Assembly (NCBI RefSeq): GCF_018777385.1
Contig: NZ_JAFJYB010000010.1
Span: 1 to 33,635, forward strand
Reading direction: 5' to 3'
Origin: Candidatus Symbiopectobacterium endolongispinus
Lineage (GTDB): Bacteria > Pseudomonadota > Gammaproteobacteria > Enterobacterales > Enterobacteriaceae
DNA length: 33,635 nt
The number at the start of each line of letters is the position of its first letter. Position 1 is the stretch's first letter. Both the position numbers and the translations under genes were made by a program. The notes under the pieces were generated by a model. It worked only from the letters and a program-made list of their open reading frames with translations. It did no database searches and was not told the origin of the DNA. Positions 1-10,439 of the stretch are shown piece after piece.

Positions 1-118
1 TGTAACGCGGCGAATTTTTTCGCATAGAGTTGCATATCATTTTGCATACAAAATTACTTCAAAAAGTACGTTTTTTGCATTATGTAGAATGATTCGCGGG
101 GTTAGCTATGTGGCATAT
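1..118. other. Prophage right end with transposase-binding-site-like repeats
   Basis: The first 118 bases contain no gene. They hold a cluster of GCATA elements preceded by T-runs: around 15-27 (TTTTTTCGCATAG), 29-38, 39-50 and 71-83. The same element, inverted, is clustered at the other extremity of the window. Mu-family prophages end in 5'-TG and carry several MuA sites at each end. This window begins with TG and its first T-run starts at base 15, so base 1 is a good candidate for the terminal nucleotide. An alternative terminus at base 11 would also align with the other end but would start with CG. No flanking host DNA is visible to test for a 5-bp target duplication. Confidence 0.7.
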
Positions 119-120
119 TC

Positions 121-150
121 AAGAGAAAGCCCGCCGAGTGTGGCGGGCGG
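121..150 (-). terminator. Rho-independent terminator after the tail-fibre genes
   Basis: Read on the minus strand, GCCCGCC (148-142) pairs perfectly with GGCGGGC (135-129) around a 6-nt loop, and is followed by TTTCTCTT. It lies 18 bp after the stop codon of the tail-fibre assembly gene, the last gene of the late region. It fits a terminator for the late transcript before the right end. Confidence 0.75.
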
Positions 151-166
151 GAAGATGTAGCGATTA

Positions 167-795
167 TTATTGTGGCTGTTCCGGCCACTCGATATCAGGC
201 GCGGTACTGACATCAATACGATTCAACATCACCCGATAGGTTTTCCAGTCCGTTAATGCGGCTTTCTCTTCTTTCGTCGCCATATCCAGAACAACCGCAT
301 CACTCAGCGTTTGAATACGGGCATTCGCCACGGTAAGGCGTGAGGTTAATTCCTGTTGTGCTGCCTGCTGCGCAGCTTGTAATTCTGCCGCTTGCTTGGC
401 TTGCGAGTCTGTCACCCACTTTTCCCCGTCCCAGGCATCAAATTCAGTTGCCGGTTCAAGTAGCGTAAATCCTTCTGTCAATTCACCGATTGTGGTGATA
501 AGCGAGGCTTCTCGCGTCTCGGTGTTATAGGCCGTTTACCACGATAGTCCGGCACATGCTCCCAGCCTGAACCGTCAGGAGTGCGCAATAACGCCTGTCC
601 GACTGGGGGTAGCTCTGGTTCATCAGGGTAACTGTAGGCTGGGAGACCCACGCCGAGCATGAGGTATTCCATGCTGGCGCTTTGGTATTCGCCAGTGTTC
701 GAGTTCACATGGTAGACGGTGATCCATCCGGCCTTTTTGCTAAGGCCATTTTCGCCTAATTCGGCAGTTTCAATATTTGTGGAATAGTTGCTCAT
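167..795 (-). pseudogene. U: Tail fibre assembly chaperone (Mu gpU / Tfa family), frameshifted
   Basis: This chaperone family helps fold and attach the distal tail fibre and is encoded directly after the fibre gene. The first half (795 to about 537) begins MSNYSTNIETAELGENG. The second half, in another frame, contains the typical C-terminal block with EFDAWDGEKWVTD, then an Ala/Gln-rich helix and a short acidic end. Adding one A to the AAA at 535-537 joins them into about 209 residues, passing through GKTAYNTETREASLI. The start codon overlaps the fibre stop codon by one base (TAATG). As it stands, translation ends early in a shifted Arg/Pro-rich tail, so the chaperone is probably inactive. 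Confidence 0.85.
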
Positions 796-2714
796 TATGC
801 TGCTCTCACTATGTAGTTAAAGGCGATGTTACGCGGACGGTTTTCAGTTGCGGTGGGTACGACCTTCGATGCATCGAATGTATACTGACACCCAACGCCC
901 CCAAGATTATTATTAGATGGGATATAGCCCTCTAATCTAGTAAATGCGCCTTCCCACACCGACGATGAAGAGCCCTCTCCCCAAGCCAAACCATTATTTG
1001 CAAACTTCCCGGTGATATTTCTAATCGCATCTACCTGTCCAGACAGCAACGTGCGGCAAGAATGGGATAAGTCGTTTTGTTAAAAACCTGTCCGTTGCAT
1101 TTCAGAAAACCAGCAGGTGTAACGGCACCAGGGAACGGCAGCGGAATACCCGCAAATTCATCGACCGACAATGCGCCTATTGAAGTGGGTGTTAATGTGT
1201 GGCTATCAGGTGTTTTCCATAAGCCGTTTGAGTCGGCTACGGCGTTATGACCTTGAGATAAAACCCGCCCAACAACGCCGCCAATTGATGCACTAATGGA
1301 TTTATTATTCGCTACATACAGGTAAATATGTCCATCTTCTCTGAGCGTAATTGAATTATTTGCCGTCGAATGTTGGTTGGCGAAAATAGCACCGAAATCC
1401 GCCGCCCCTTATCCTTATATACCAATGAACAGTGTTATCTGCTTTTTGGCCCCGAATAAAACAGGATTGGTTATCCTCTAAAGGCTTAATTTGAAAAGCC
1501 TCAGAGCTTCTATTAAAGATTTTCTTTCCGGTAATTATTTGGTCAGTGCCAGTATCTGCAATGGAATAGGTAGCACCCGCACCAACCTGAACTTGTGGCA
1601 TCAAGCTACCGTGTAACAATGTAGGCGCTAACGCATCCCCCACATGCACGATATTCTGAGCATTGATGTGAACCAGGTTTCTTATAGCCCCATCCGTATA
1701 CGTCCCGCGAACACCTACGGCGTTTGCCGTTACGATGTTTGCTGTATGCGTTTTTATCGCAGTAACAGTTTGTACGGTATTAAGCGTTGCAACGTCATAA
1801 TTCACATATCCATTTGAATCACCGGCCTGAATTTTAACGTTAGATACAGAGGCTGATGGACCAGCAGTTAGGATAGAGTAAGTGCCGTTAACCTTTGTAA
1901 ACACCCCTGAGCCAAAGCGAATAGTTGATGCGTCGGTATTTATTCCGTCATTTCGAAATGAACGGGAGGAGTTAGCCTGTGCCCATGTATGCACAGTAGC
2001 GGCGGAGGTGATAGATAATGTCGTCTGGTTGTCTAGTGCTGGATTCAGATTTGCACTTGTTCATAGTGTAGACCATTCAATTGCAACACCGTTCGATATC
2101 TGTCGCAATCTGAAATCAACGCCGCCACCATTGTGCCCCAGCAAATCCCAACCATATGTTGCGGACTCTTGTACATGAAGCCCCGACGCACCTGTACCAC
2201 CAAAGGGGTTATCCGCATGGTTGGCTGTGTAGCTAAAGAACCCACACCCGGCAACACCTCCAGTAGCACCAGCAGCACGAGGACAGGCGTTAGCCCCCAG
2301 ACCATGACCACCATTGATAACCAATGCACTGGCAGTTGTGTCGTCTGGTGACTTCTGTACCTTGGAGGTATCTAGTTTCGTACCTAATGCAGTGTTAGTT
2401 TCGTCTTTGGTGTATGCACCAACATCCCCCGCGCCCAGCGTGATATCAGCGCTTAATGCTTTGTTGTTTACTTTACGCGTCTGGAGGACATAATTCTTTT
2501 TCAGCGCAGTCAGTAATTGATCGCTTTTAGCCGGATCGACTGAAACACCTGCATCGGCCAGGACGGCAAGAATTTCAGCCTGCGCATTTCTAATTGCGGA
2601 TTGGACGTTATTCATAAATAACGCCGTGACAATCGTTCCCAGCTCTCCCGTTAATGGATTACCGTCATGAAATGTATTATCAGGCGACTGAATGGGAGGC
2701 ATCTGATTTTGCAT
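795..2714 (-). pseudogene. S: Tail fibre protein (Mu gpS-like), several lesions
   Basis: Receptor-binding fibre. The N-terminus (MQNQMPPIQSPDNTF) carries the conserved head-proximal region of Mu/P2-type fibres. The middle is a low-complexity, Thr/Val/Asn-rich shaft, and the C-terminus contains FLKCNGQVFNKTTYPILAA and ends RPRNIAFNYIVRAA, as in many enterobacterial fibres. Lesions seen: an in-frame TGA at 2061-2063 (reads EWSTL-stop-TSANLN, probably an old Trp codon), a frame change near 1410, and another at about 1050-1062. At the last one the usual loop after PILAA seems to be missing, so a small deletion is likely. The start follows the gp48 stop by 2 bp. No invertible segment or recombinase lies nearby. 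Confidence 0.85.
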
Positions 2715-2716
2715 GA

Positions 2717-3286
2717 TTAACGTTCCTGATACGAAAAATAACAAAATGTGTGAGCGGGTTTCAGGTCATTGAATACCGTCTCAATAACCGCGTCACCGAA
2801 CGACAATAACCGCTCACCCACCGCCGATAATCCTGTCCTGAAGACGTATTGTTTTACCTGAATCCCCACGATATTGACGCGCCATGCCCAGATCACATCA
2901 TGGTGAATCATTGATTCACCGCACCGGCTGACACCAGTACGAAAGGGGCGTAATTCATCAATCGCGATGGTATAGCCGAGACGACTTGCAAGACGGGTAA
3001 AATAGGGAATACTGAGCCCACCGGTTTCAGTCAGCTTGAATAACACATTTTCCAGGCGCTGCTGATAATTGCTGTCTGCCGTCGGCGTAATATCGAGGAT
3101 GCGCTCCCAGTCGGTCAGCAGGCTTTGTGCATCAACCGGCGTGACAGCTCCCAGAACACGGTCTGACAGTCGCTGTACAACATCAAGAGAGGCACCCCCC
3201 GCATCTATTCAGCGGCAATAAGCGGCTGTGTCGTGTCGTAGACACGGGTGGAAGTAGCGACCCAGAAGCGTTTTTGTATCACTCAC
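2717..3286 (-). pseudogene. gp48-like tail protein (DUF2313 family), N-terminal frameshifts
   Basis: The family sits between the gp47 baseplate protein and the tail fibre in Mu and is thought to form part of the baseplate-fibre connection. The GTG start at 3286 overlaps the gp47 stop by 4 bp. The C-terminal two thirds, from SLDVVQRLSDRVLGAV to FCYFSYQER, is open. The first 30 codons change frame three times: near 3256, near 3241 and near 3208, each repairable by adding one base. Together these restore the original frame, but a TGA (3209-3211) falls inside the shifted segment. Repair gives about 190 residues, passing through LLPPVSYDTTQPLIAAEIDAGG. Internal starts could give only a truncated product. 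Confidence 0.8.
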
Positions 3287-4345
3287 AGGGCCACCACCTC
3301 AATATTTCCGGCGCGCATCCATTCAATCTTATTTTCATCCGTTACCGAATAGACGTTGACTGCCGGAAGTGTGATATTGCGATCAACCACCCCAGACACC
3401 TGCGAAATAATCATTTCTGCCTGGCTGCGGATAAACGGGTCGCCGGGAGCCAGTGTTTTGATATAATCCGTCAGCGCGGTAATAATGGCGGCGGTGGCAT
3501 CAGCCAGCGAAATACCATTTAATAAAACCCAGACGGTAATATCGATAGTTTTAACCGTGGTGCCGAGTACCATTGTATTTTTTGCGGTCACAGGACGGAC
3601 GTCATCAATATACGTCCGCACCGCGCTAATGATGTCGGCAGACGGCAGGCCATCCGCTGAGGTGATCACCACATCCACCGTCCCCAGCCAGCGACGCAAC
3701 GGATAGACATAGGCCGAGGCCACACCAGCCACACTTTGCGCCCAGCGTTTATAGTCATATTTATTGCCTCAGGCGGGCGGACGCCTGATCAGCTCAAGCA
3801 GACGGGCCAGCATTTCAGCATCCGTCCCCCTGTCGGTTCCGCCCGCCATCACACTGACCGTAACGGTGCTGTCAAAACCAAACAGCGCGCTGCGCTGGCG
3901 AATGTCCCTACCGCTGTGGCCGTCGTGTTGCCTGCGGCACCGCTGGCAGAGGCAATGACAGGAATAACCACCGCGCCATCCGCGCCGACTTTTCCCGCCG
4001 CCGTTGTCGTGTAGGACAGACTACCAACATTGATAACCAGCCCTGCCGTTGCAGGCGCACCCATATTGCCGGTTGCGGTGATGGTGCCGGTGGACGTGGT
4101 CGCAGCCTTACGTGAAATATCACGTAACCGGCAGTGCATCTCGAGGAACTCGGTATCGGCGGTGTCGGGGAAAATCTGCCGTACAATCCACCCCTGGTGC
4201 TGATACACACCGGTGATGACGCTGGCAACCGAGGAGGCCTGGACATAAAAATCGCTGTCCGTGCCGGTATCTGCGTCGGGTAACAGGTTACGGATATCAC
4301 GTAATATCCGGGTGCGGGTTTCCTTAAAGAGGGGATGTGCGGCAT
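3283..4345 (-). pseudogene. Baseplate wedge protein (Mu gp47, baseplate J-like), frameshifted
   Basis: Baseplate J family members form the wedges of contractile tails. Start ATG at 4345 overlaps the gp46 stop (TGATG). Three lesions are seen. A frameshift near 4326 (TTT, one T short) breaks after MPHIPS; the next frame continues KETRTRILRDIRNLLPDAD. A second frameshift near 3895 precedes the STVTVSVMAGGTDRGTDAEM block. An in-frame TGA at 3769-3771 sits in RRPPA-stop-GNKYDY, most simply an old Gly codon. From 3768 to 3283 the frame is open and holds YDYKRWAQSVAGVASAYVYP and the C-terminal domain. The repaired length is about 354 residues, right for the family. Confidence 0.88.
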
Positions 4346-4695
4346 CAGCTTACCCTCACCGGGTGTTTAAAGACCTGCTTTTGCCCCGCAGCATCAACAA
4401 CGTCAATCAGCAGAATGGCCCAGCCGGGGTTCCCGGCAGAGACAGAGACTGAAACCGACGTGGCGCGTTTATCATTAATCAGCTGCTTTAACGCCTCCTC
4501 AGCGTATTGCTGGGCCAGTTTGTACACGCGCGAAACGTCTTTTTCCCGTGCCAGCAGGTGCAGGCGGGAGCCCAACAAGTGGTCTGCCCACCATGAGCCC
4601 AAAGGGGTCACGAGGCGCAGATAAACGGCATTGGCTAATGTCGTTGCCGTCGTTCCGGTGTAGTCACCGGTTGTCGGGCTCAGTAAATTATCCAT
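4345..4695 (-). CDS. Baseplate protein gp46 (GP46/W-like family)
   Basis: A short, complete protein of about 116 residues beginning MDNLLSPTTGDYTG. It matches the GP46 family, whose members lie between the gp45 spike protein and gp47 in Mu-like phages and belong to the baseplate. The C-terminus (VDAAGQKQVFKHPVRVS) is the expected ending. I chose the ATG at 4695; an ATG 18 bases upstream would add a weakly convincing MLHSGG. A copy of the putative late-promoter element ends about 33 bp upstream, and the bases before the ATG (TCTGGCGGCATG) closely resemble those before the protease gene. It is one of the few intact genes of the tail region. Confidence 0.85.
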   Translation of the reverse strand: MDNLLSPTTGDYTGTTATTLANAVYLRLVTPLGSWWADHLLGSRLHLLAREKDVSRVYKLAQQYAEEALKQLINDKRATSVSVSVSAGNPGWAILLIDVVDAAGQKQVFKHPVRVS

Positions 4696-4727
4696 GCCGC
4701 CAGAATGCAGCATGGACACAAGAGAGG

Positions 4728-4747
4728 CAGAGGAAGGGGTTCAGTGG
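4728..4747 (-). promoter_or_regulatory. Late-operon element, copy 3 (short)
   Basis: On the minus strand this reads CCACTGAACCCCTTCCTCTG, 19 of 20 bases identical to the core of the two longer copies at 16938-16965 and 25260-25287. It overlaps the restored end of gp45 and lies 33 bp before gp46. About 25 nt further downstream is ATTCTG, a possible weak -10. It may be a late promoter, in the position comparable to the internal late promoters of Mu tail operons. This is inference from repetition and position. Confidence 0.5.
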
Positions 4748-5399
4748 TTAAGAGGGATTGCCGGCCAGTCTTGCCGCCCGAGTCGCCATCATGGCCGTGG
4801 TACGTCAGGCTAATCTTACCTGCTATGACATCGCCGTCCGTCGAATAGCTGCCGCCGGTTTGCGTGACATTACCCGTAAACGAGGCACTGTTGCCACCTT
4901 TGATTGCCAGGCCACCGTTGCTGGTGATTTTGCCCTGAGCCGTAACCTGCTCGCTGGCCGTGACCATCGGGGTATTAAAATCGGCTTTTTCTTTGGCGTT
5001 GACAACAAATTGTTTGCAGTTAACCCGGAACTCATCGCAGTCCGTTTCTATCAGACGCCCGCATTTAAGCACAATTCTGGCGCCTTCATCGGTATAGAGC
5101 GCCACTTCGCCCGGCTTGAGCGCCTGCAAGCGATAGGTTGCGTGCTCTGTCGCAATCACAATGCTGTGCGACGTTAGCCCGCCCAGCGGTAATACGATTG
5201 CCATCGTTCCCGGCAACGGGTTTGAGGTAAAGTCGTAGTGCTGAAACAGTTCACTGTCCTGCAGGGACTCTCCGGCCAGCCCTTTAGCCTGGAAGGTCTG
5301 CAACGGGCCGTTGCTGTTTACCCGCGTTAAACGGGTTCGGAACGCCAGGCGAATGCGGTTTAACACCCCGTTAATACGCCTTTCAATATCAGGCCACAT
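4741..5399 (-). pseudogene. Baseplate spike protein gp45 (Mu gpV-like), C-terminus frameshifted
   Basis: This is the tail-tip spike assembly protein. The start MWPDIERRINGVLNRI (ATG at 5399) overlaps the true stop of gene P. An N-terminal OB-like region with ELFQHYDFTSNPLPG is followed by a charged stretch, repeats of the KITSNGGLAIKGGNSA kind, and the metal-binding-type ending SLTYHGHDGDSGGKTG. After that Gly the present frame runs on to 4680 as a run rich in Leu, Pro and Cys. Adding one C to the CC near 4765 gives TGPAIPLNH and a stop at 4741, which I take as the original end (about 219 residues). The altered tail may still allow folding. Because P has also lost its frame, ribosomes finishing P now read straight into this gene. 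Confidence 0.82.
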
Positions 5400-6559
5400 C
5401 GACAATGACTGCCTCCCCTTTACCTTTGCGCTTGCGCTGTTTTTCTTCTTCGGATAGGCGTCTGGTATCCAGACACAGTCTTCTTTGAGCCTGAGCGTGG
5501 TGGTGGTGCCGTTCGGACGCCCACCGTTAAACTCGCGTCCCATCAGGAAATACACCGCATCGATACCGTGATACTCGCTGATAACGTGAATGCGCTGCCC
5601 TGGCTCCCATAACACACCGTCCGAGGTGCGGTGTCCGTGGACAATTGCCGTCAGGCTGTAACCGGATAAACGCGCGTCTGACAGCGCCTTGCGGGCGTGG
5701 TAGTTGATTTGTTCCTGATTATCCGCATCACCCACGACCATCACCTGAGGTCTGTAGTAACTGACCGTCGGGTCTTTTACCACCGCTTTCATACCGTGCT
5801 GGCCGGTCTCGGCGACGCCGGTACTCAGTCCAATATCACTGTCTGCGTCATCAACCACGTCGATGATCGCGGATTGCTTCGTGGACGAGTGCGCGTGGCT
5901 TTGGGCTAACACCGCCAGCTCTGAAAAGGATTTGTCTATCGAACTGGCATCGGACAACGACAGCACGTTATTGCCTTTACCGTCCATGCGCATGATGACT
6001 GAGGCTACCGTGGGTTTAGTGTAGTCCAGGCCACCGATGACCAGCGTCCCGTCCGGGGCAAACCACGGCCACAGGCCACGCGCGGCACAGGCACGCAGCA
6101 GCATGTCCCAGGCGCGTTCGCCAGGCCCTGCACTGATTTTGTTACTGCGAAGGGTGCCCTCGGACTCAATGCGGATCTTTGTGATACCCAGCTGGCGCAC
6201 GATTTGCGCTACCACATCAGGCAGTTCCATCTGGCGGGCAGTAAGTATCGGTGCGGCACAATCGACCAGTACCGCCGCATTGTCCCAGCCGGAAAGCGAC
6301 AAGGTAACACCGCCACGCGCCACGGTGCGCCGAACGCCGTCAATACGCCCGGTCAGCACGGTATCATCACCCACCTTGACTATGACCGGCGCACCGCGCA
6401 CCACATCGGGGGGTTCCCGGGCAGACCCAGGCTGACACTCCAGGCATCAGCGGGGATCAGAAAGTCGGAATCAATCTGGTAGCGTGACCAGTCGCCGTGC
6501 TGTTTACCGTTGATGATAACGGACACTGCCGCATTATCAGTGGCCAGATTACTCTGCAT
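5389..6559 (-). pseudogene. P: Baseplate hub protein gpP (Mu gp44), two frameshifts
   Basis: Mu gpP is a tail hub protein (Mu P/gp27-like fold) that binds the spike. The N-terminus MQSNLATDNAAVSVIINGK is cut at the run of six C (plus-strand G 6408-6413). With one more C the frame continues PPDVVRGAPVIVKVGDD and stays open through GGVTLSLSGWDNAAVLVD, AWDMLLRACAARGLWPWF and HRTSDGVLWEPGQRIHV. A second lesion is the A-run at 5440-5444: one extra A restores a Lys/Arg-rich end finishing EAVIVDVA with a stop at 5389. Without it the protein fuses to gp45. The start overlaps the end of N. The repaired length is about 390 residues. Confidence 0.87.
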
Positions 6560-8020
6560 AGGCATTCAGCACGTCCTCCATCGCCAGGTTATTCGGGTCA
6601 CGTAATTGCGGGTTGAGGCGTTGCAGCTCTGCCGCGCGGGAATAGTCCCCGTACCAGCGGTGAGCCATGAGATGAAGGTTGCCGGGGGTAGTGACGGTTT
6701 TCTGCATCAGTTGGGGTTTTTCGTTGATCACCGCTTCGGCCAGCGTCTGCACTGCCGCCGCGACAGTTGCCAGTTGGTTGATAACCGGCTCATACGACAG
6801 TCCCAGAGGCTGTGCACTGCTGCTGATATCATCCATCGTCGGTGCGTAGGTTGTCCGGATGATATCGATGGCGTCCTGTATCATCTGCCGCGTTTCGTTG
6901 GCTATCTTCTCGATATCGACCGGTGTTAATACCGCCGTCAGCGCACTATCGCTGAGGATGGCGCTGGCTTCATCAACGGCCTCCAGTGTCACGGCCACAG
7001 AGACAATCGTTATCAGTTCGACAATATCGCTGGCAACCAAATTCTGAGGCATATCAACCGGCGTATCGATACGCCCACTCACCAGACTGACCGGCATAGC
7101 CTGGACGGTCTGCAACGCTGAATAGGCGCTCGTCCAGTCAGCCATGATAACAGCGGGGTGGCGGTGTAATTGGCGGTGGCAATCTGCTGCTGAGTGACCG
7201 CCGTTGATACGCTGCCCGAGGTTACTGACGCGGTTGTATTACCGGATGTGTTGCCACCCGATGAACCGCCCCCGGATGTGTTGCCGCCGGACGATGACGC
7301 CCCGGACAATACGGTACTGCCGCCGCTGTTGACATAGGATGTGTGCAGCGAGCTTTTTGACGCGCCCATTTTTAACGACAGCGCAGAGCGCAGGTCACTG
7401 AAAAAAGCCGAGGGTGAATTGATAAAGTCAGTGGTGCCGCTGATAAACCCGCTTATGTCACTGCGGAAAATCGTTGTCATATTGAGTGCGGCTGTTGCCA
7501 GACCACGCACCTTATTCATCATCTTACGCGCCGTGCGCAATGGCTGCGTGACATTCTCCATCAGGGTATTGGCACTGTCTATCGCGGCCTGTACCTGGTT
7601 AAAAATCTCGTCGGCTTTAGATAACGGGGAGTCTTTGACGAAAAACTGGTTGCCGGTTTTTGACTGCACAAACTGAATATCCAGCGTGCAATAATCCACA
7701 TACTCGGCATAATGATTGACCTGGAGCACGCCGACCAGCATGTTTGGCATTAAACCAAAAATCGGGTGTATCAACTCGGCGGCACCGGGCTTTCTTAATG
7801 CCTCAAGTAGCGACTGGAGGCGTGACTCGTAATCATCGCCCCAGATGACCGCCTGGATCTGCGAGCTGTGCGGCTTGAGGCCCAAATCCTGAATATCCGC
7901 GCCGTCCACGTTGTGGTATTTGTGTTGGGCCATGTCACGCTGCGCACTGTCGCGGGCATTGATTACATCAAATTTAACGCCCCGGTAAGAGGCATCCCGT
8001 AACGACTCTTCCCAGGATAT
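6549..8020 (-). pseudogene. N: Tail/DNA circularisation protein gpN (Mu gp43), start codon lost and frameshifted
   Basis: The family (DNA circularisation protein N-terminus) has a conserved opening MSW-E-LR-ASYRGV-F. Here that opening is present as SWEESLRDASYRGVKFDV, but the codon before it is ATA (8018-8020) rather than ATG, overlapping the tape-measure stop as TAATA in place of the usual TAATG. The first internal ATG (7933) would remove about 30 conserved residues. A Ser/Gly/Thr-rich linker follows (SGGNTSGGGSSGGNTSG). The frame breaks at a CCCC run (plus 7155-7158); one more C gives TATPAVIMADWTSAYSAL and the complete C-terminal domain, including a LysM-like HRWYGDYSRAAELQRLNPQ. Repaired length about 490 residues, close to Mu N. 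Confidence 0.88.
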
Positions 8021-10436
8021 TATTGGTACGCTCCATTTGAACCGCGCGTGACCTGCTGGCTGTTAATTTCATTGACGGTTTCGGCAAGTACGCGGTCATC
8101 CACCTCAAGGCGGATAGTTGCCTGGATCGGACGTTCTGGTTGTTTTAGCGGAGACGGTGCAGGAGCGGGACGCATCACGTCCGGCAGACCAAGCGCGGCA
8201 GGCGGCAGACCATTGCCGATACTGGTTGGCTTGCTCCACCAGGTTGAGCTGTCATCTTTTTATCGGTTGATACTGTAAGTGGTTCGACACGAACGACCGG
8301 TGCGGGGCGAATACCCGCGCCAGTATCCGCTGACGCGCCAGGAACGGGCGGCGGACGAATGCCGGTGTTCTGGTTCAGTAGTGGAAACGTTGCGGGGGCA
8401 GCAGTGACATAACCGGGAACCCCATAACTTTCCGGCCTGGGGATATTTATAGCGCGCGGTTTATTCCACCACGCTTTGATTTCGTCCCAGGCATCCAGTG
8501 CGCCAGGCTGCGCACGTATCGAATCCTGTAGCCGCTCGGTATCGTTCGCATACTGATTCGTTGACAGGCGCTGGCGAGCGTCTTTATCACCACGCTCAAC
8601 CTGTACCAGCGGTGCATCCTGAGTCGCCTGATAGACGGAAAGCGGGACTAAGGCTTTTCCGGCGATACGACCTAATCGCCCCCACATATTAGGCATACGC
8701 GTTCCAAGGGGGGGCGTCACGGTCGGTGCGTTAGTGCCTGGCTGAACGGGAGGAACCGGCGGCGGATTTATCCCGTTACTTGAGAGTAATTTCCATGCAG
8801 CGAGAACACCACCGGCAGTGACTGCACCAGCCCCTAGAGCTTTGATACCAATTGTTGCCCCTGCAATAGCTGTTGTCAGCCCAGGGTATTCATTTGCATA
8901 ACCAGTCAACAGACCAGACAGGCGTGCGATCACATCAGAAAGTGGTTTAATTGAATCTACCTGCCCAAAATCAGCCGTATTCTTCATCTGCTCGGCTTTG
9001 AAGTCATTAGTCCCGGCAATAAGCTGATAGTTAATATCACCGGCGGTCTTCCCATCCTCTAGATTACGCTGCTCATTCGCTCCCTTGACAACATCACGGG
9101 CATACTGTCGATTACTGCGATAACCGATTAATGCCAACAGCGCTTCCTTATCTGTAATCACCTGTCCAACGGCAGAGCCTTCCAGAATTTTAGCCTGTGA
9201 CAACATAATCTGACGTCGGCCATCACCCTTAGCCAACTTTGCATCGAGTTTTTTATATGCCGGGTTAGTTGCAACAATCTTGTCTACGATGGCAACAAAA
9301 GCATCTAGGGAGTTCATCCCTTTACCTTGCGCATTGGCTAAACTTTCTGGCAAATCGATGCCTTTTCCATTTATCTTTATTCTGGATGCTGCATTTGCAG
9401 CATCTTGACTGGTTATTTTTCCTAAAAGGTTAGCAACATTATTGCCCGCTTGATCGCTACTCCCTGCTGTTATTGCAGCACTTTGATTAAGTCCCAACAG
9501 TACCGCAAAATCATTTAAGCCTTTCATCCCGTTGTTACTGGCTGCTGCTAACTGTTGTGGCAACCACTTCGCCATATCAGCCAGTTCAAATGAACCTGCT
9601 TGCCCCGCAGAAATAGCCATATTGAGTGCCTTGCTGACATCTTTATCCTCGATACCAAATGTTTGCTTTAACCGGATGGCTATCTGGGCTAAATCTGTGG
9701 GGGCGGCTCCGGCCGCAGTTGAATAGCGTTGCAGTTGCGGTAATAAAGTGTCGGCAGATTTCATATCGACCGCGCCGGAAGCCAGCAATGCATCAAGCGT
9801 ATCCGCTGCGGATTCTTTCGTCCCGCCACCTTCTTTGACTGAACGACGGATCAAGGCATCCATGCTTGCCATACCAGTCTTTCTGCCATCAACACCTTGC
9901 TCTGCGTAGGCCGTGTTCACCATCATCGCTAATCGACGCCCATAACCCATCTGGTTACGCACCGGCTGTGTGACAACAGCCGTCATGGCCGCAGCCCCTC
10001 CGGCAACGGCCATCGCTCCAGCGCCAACCGCACGTAGCTTGTCCATGCGGCTCATGGATTGGGCGGCACCGCTTAACCCCGTGCGTAACCGGCTGACGCG
10101 GTCTGTCATCGCACTGAATGCCCGTGATTGCTCACTGGCTGACATAACACCCATATGTGTAAGACGGCTGTACGCGGCGATGGTCTGCTGGATCTCGCGC
10201 TCGGAACGGATACCGAGCGAGGAGCGGGCGCTGTTGGCGCGTTTAAACTCCTCGCTCAACGCGCGGGATGCACGGATGCCTTGCTGGCTGTTCTGCTGCT
10301 GGGATTTCGCCAACTCGTCACCGGCTTTTTCCGCCGCTTTGGTCTGCGCGACTGCATCCTGCATCGCTTTGCGCAGCACCTTTGAGCTGGTATCGCGGGC
10401 GGCCAGTGTCAGGGCGAGTTGAAGATTGCGGGCCAT
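8020..10436 (-). pseudogene. Tail tape measure protein (Mu gp42-like), 3' frameshift
   Basis: It sets tail length and is threaded in the tube. The N-terminal 130 residues are helical and coiled coil (MARNLQLALTLAARDTSSKV), followed by the tape-measure core domain around QPVRNQMGYGRRLAMMVNTAYA. A hydrophobic Ala/Gly-rich segment (TAIAGATIGIKALGAGAV) and Pro-rich stretches come later. The frame is open for about 725 codons. At an AAAAA run (plus 8257-8261) it shifts; adding one A restores DKKDDSSTWW and an ending QATIRLEVDDRVLAETVNEI with stop at 8020. The repaired protein has about 805 residues. The last 80 residues are replaced by about 25 unrelated ones, so partial function is conceivable. 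Confidence 0.9.
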
Positions 10437-10439
10437 TGA

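Noticed and set aside
3849-4345. Two separate minus-strand genes in the gp47 region
   Set aside because: They are fragments of one baseplate gene read in different frames; the sense passes from one to the next at the lesions.
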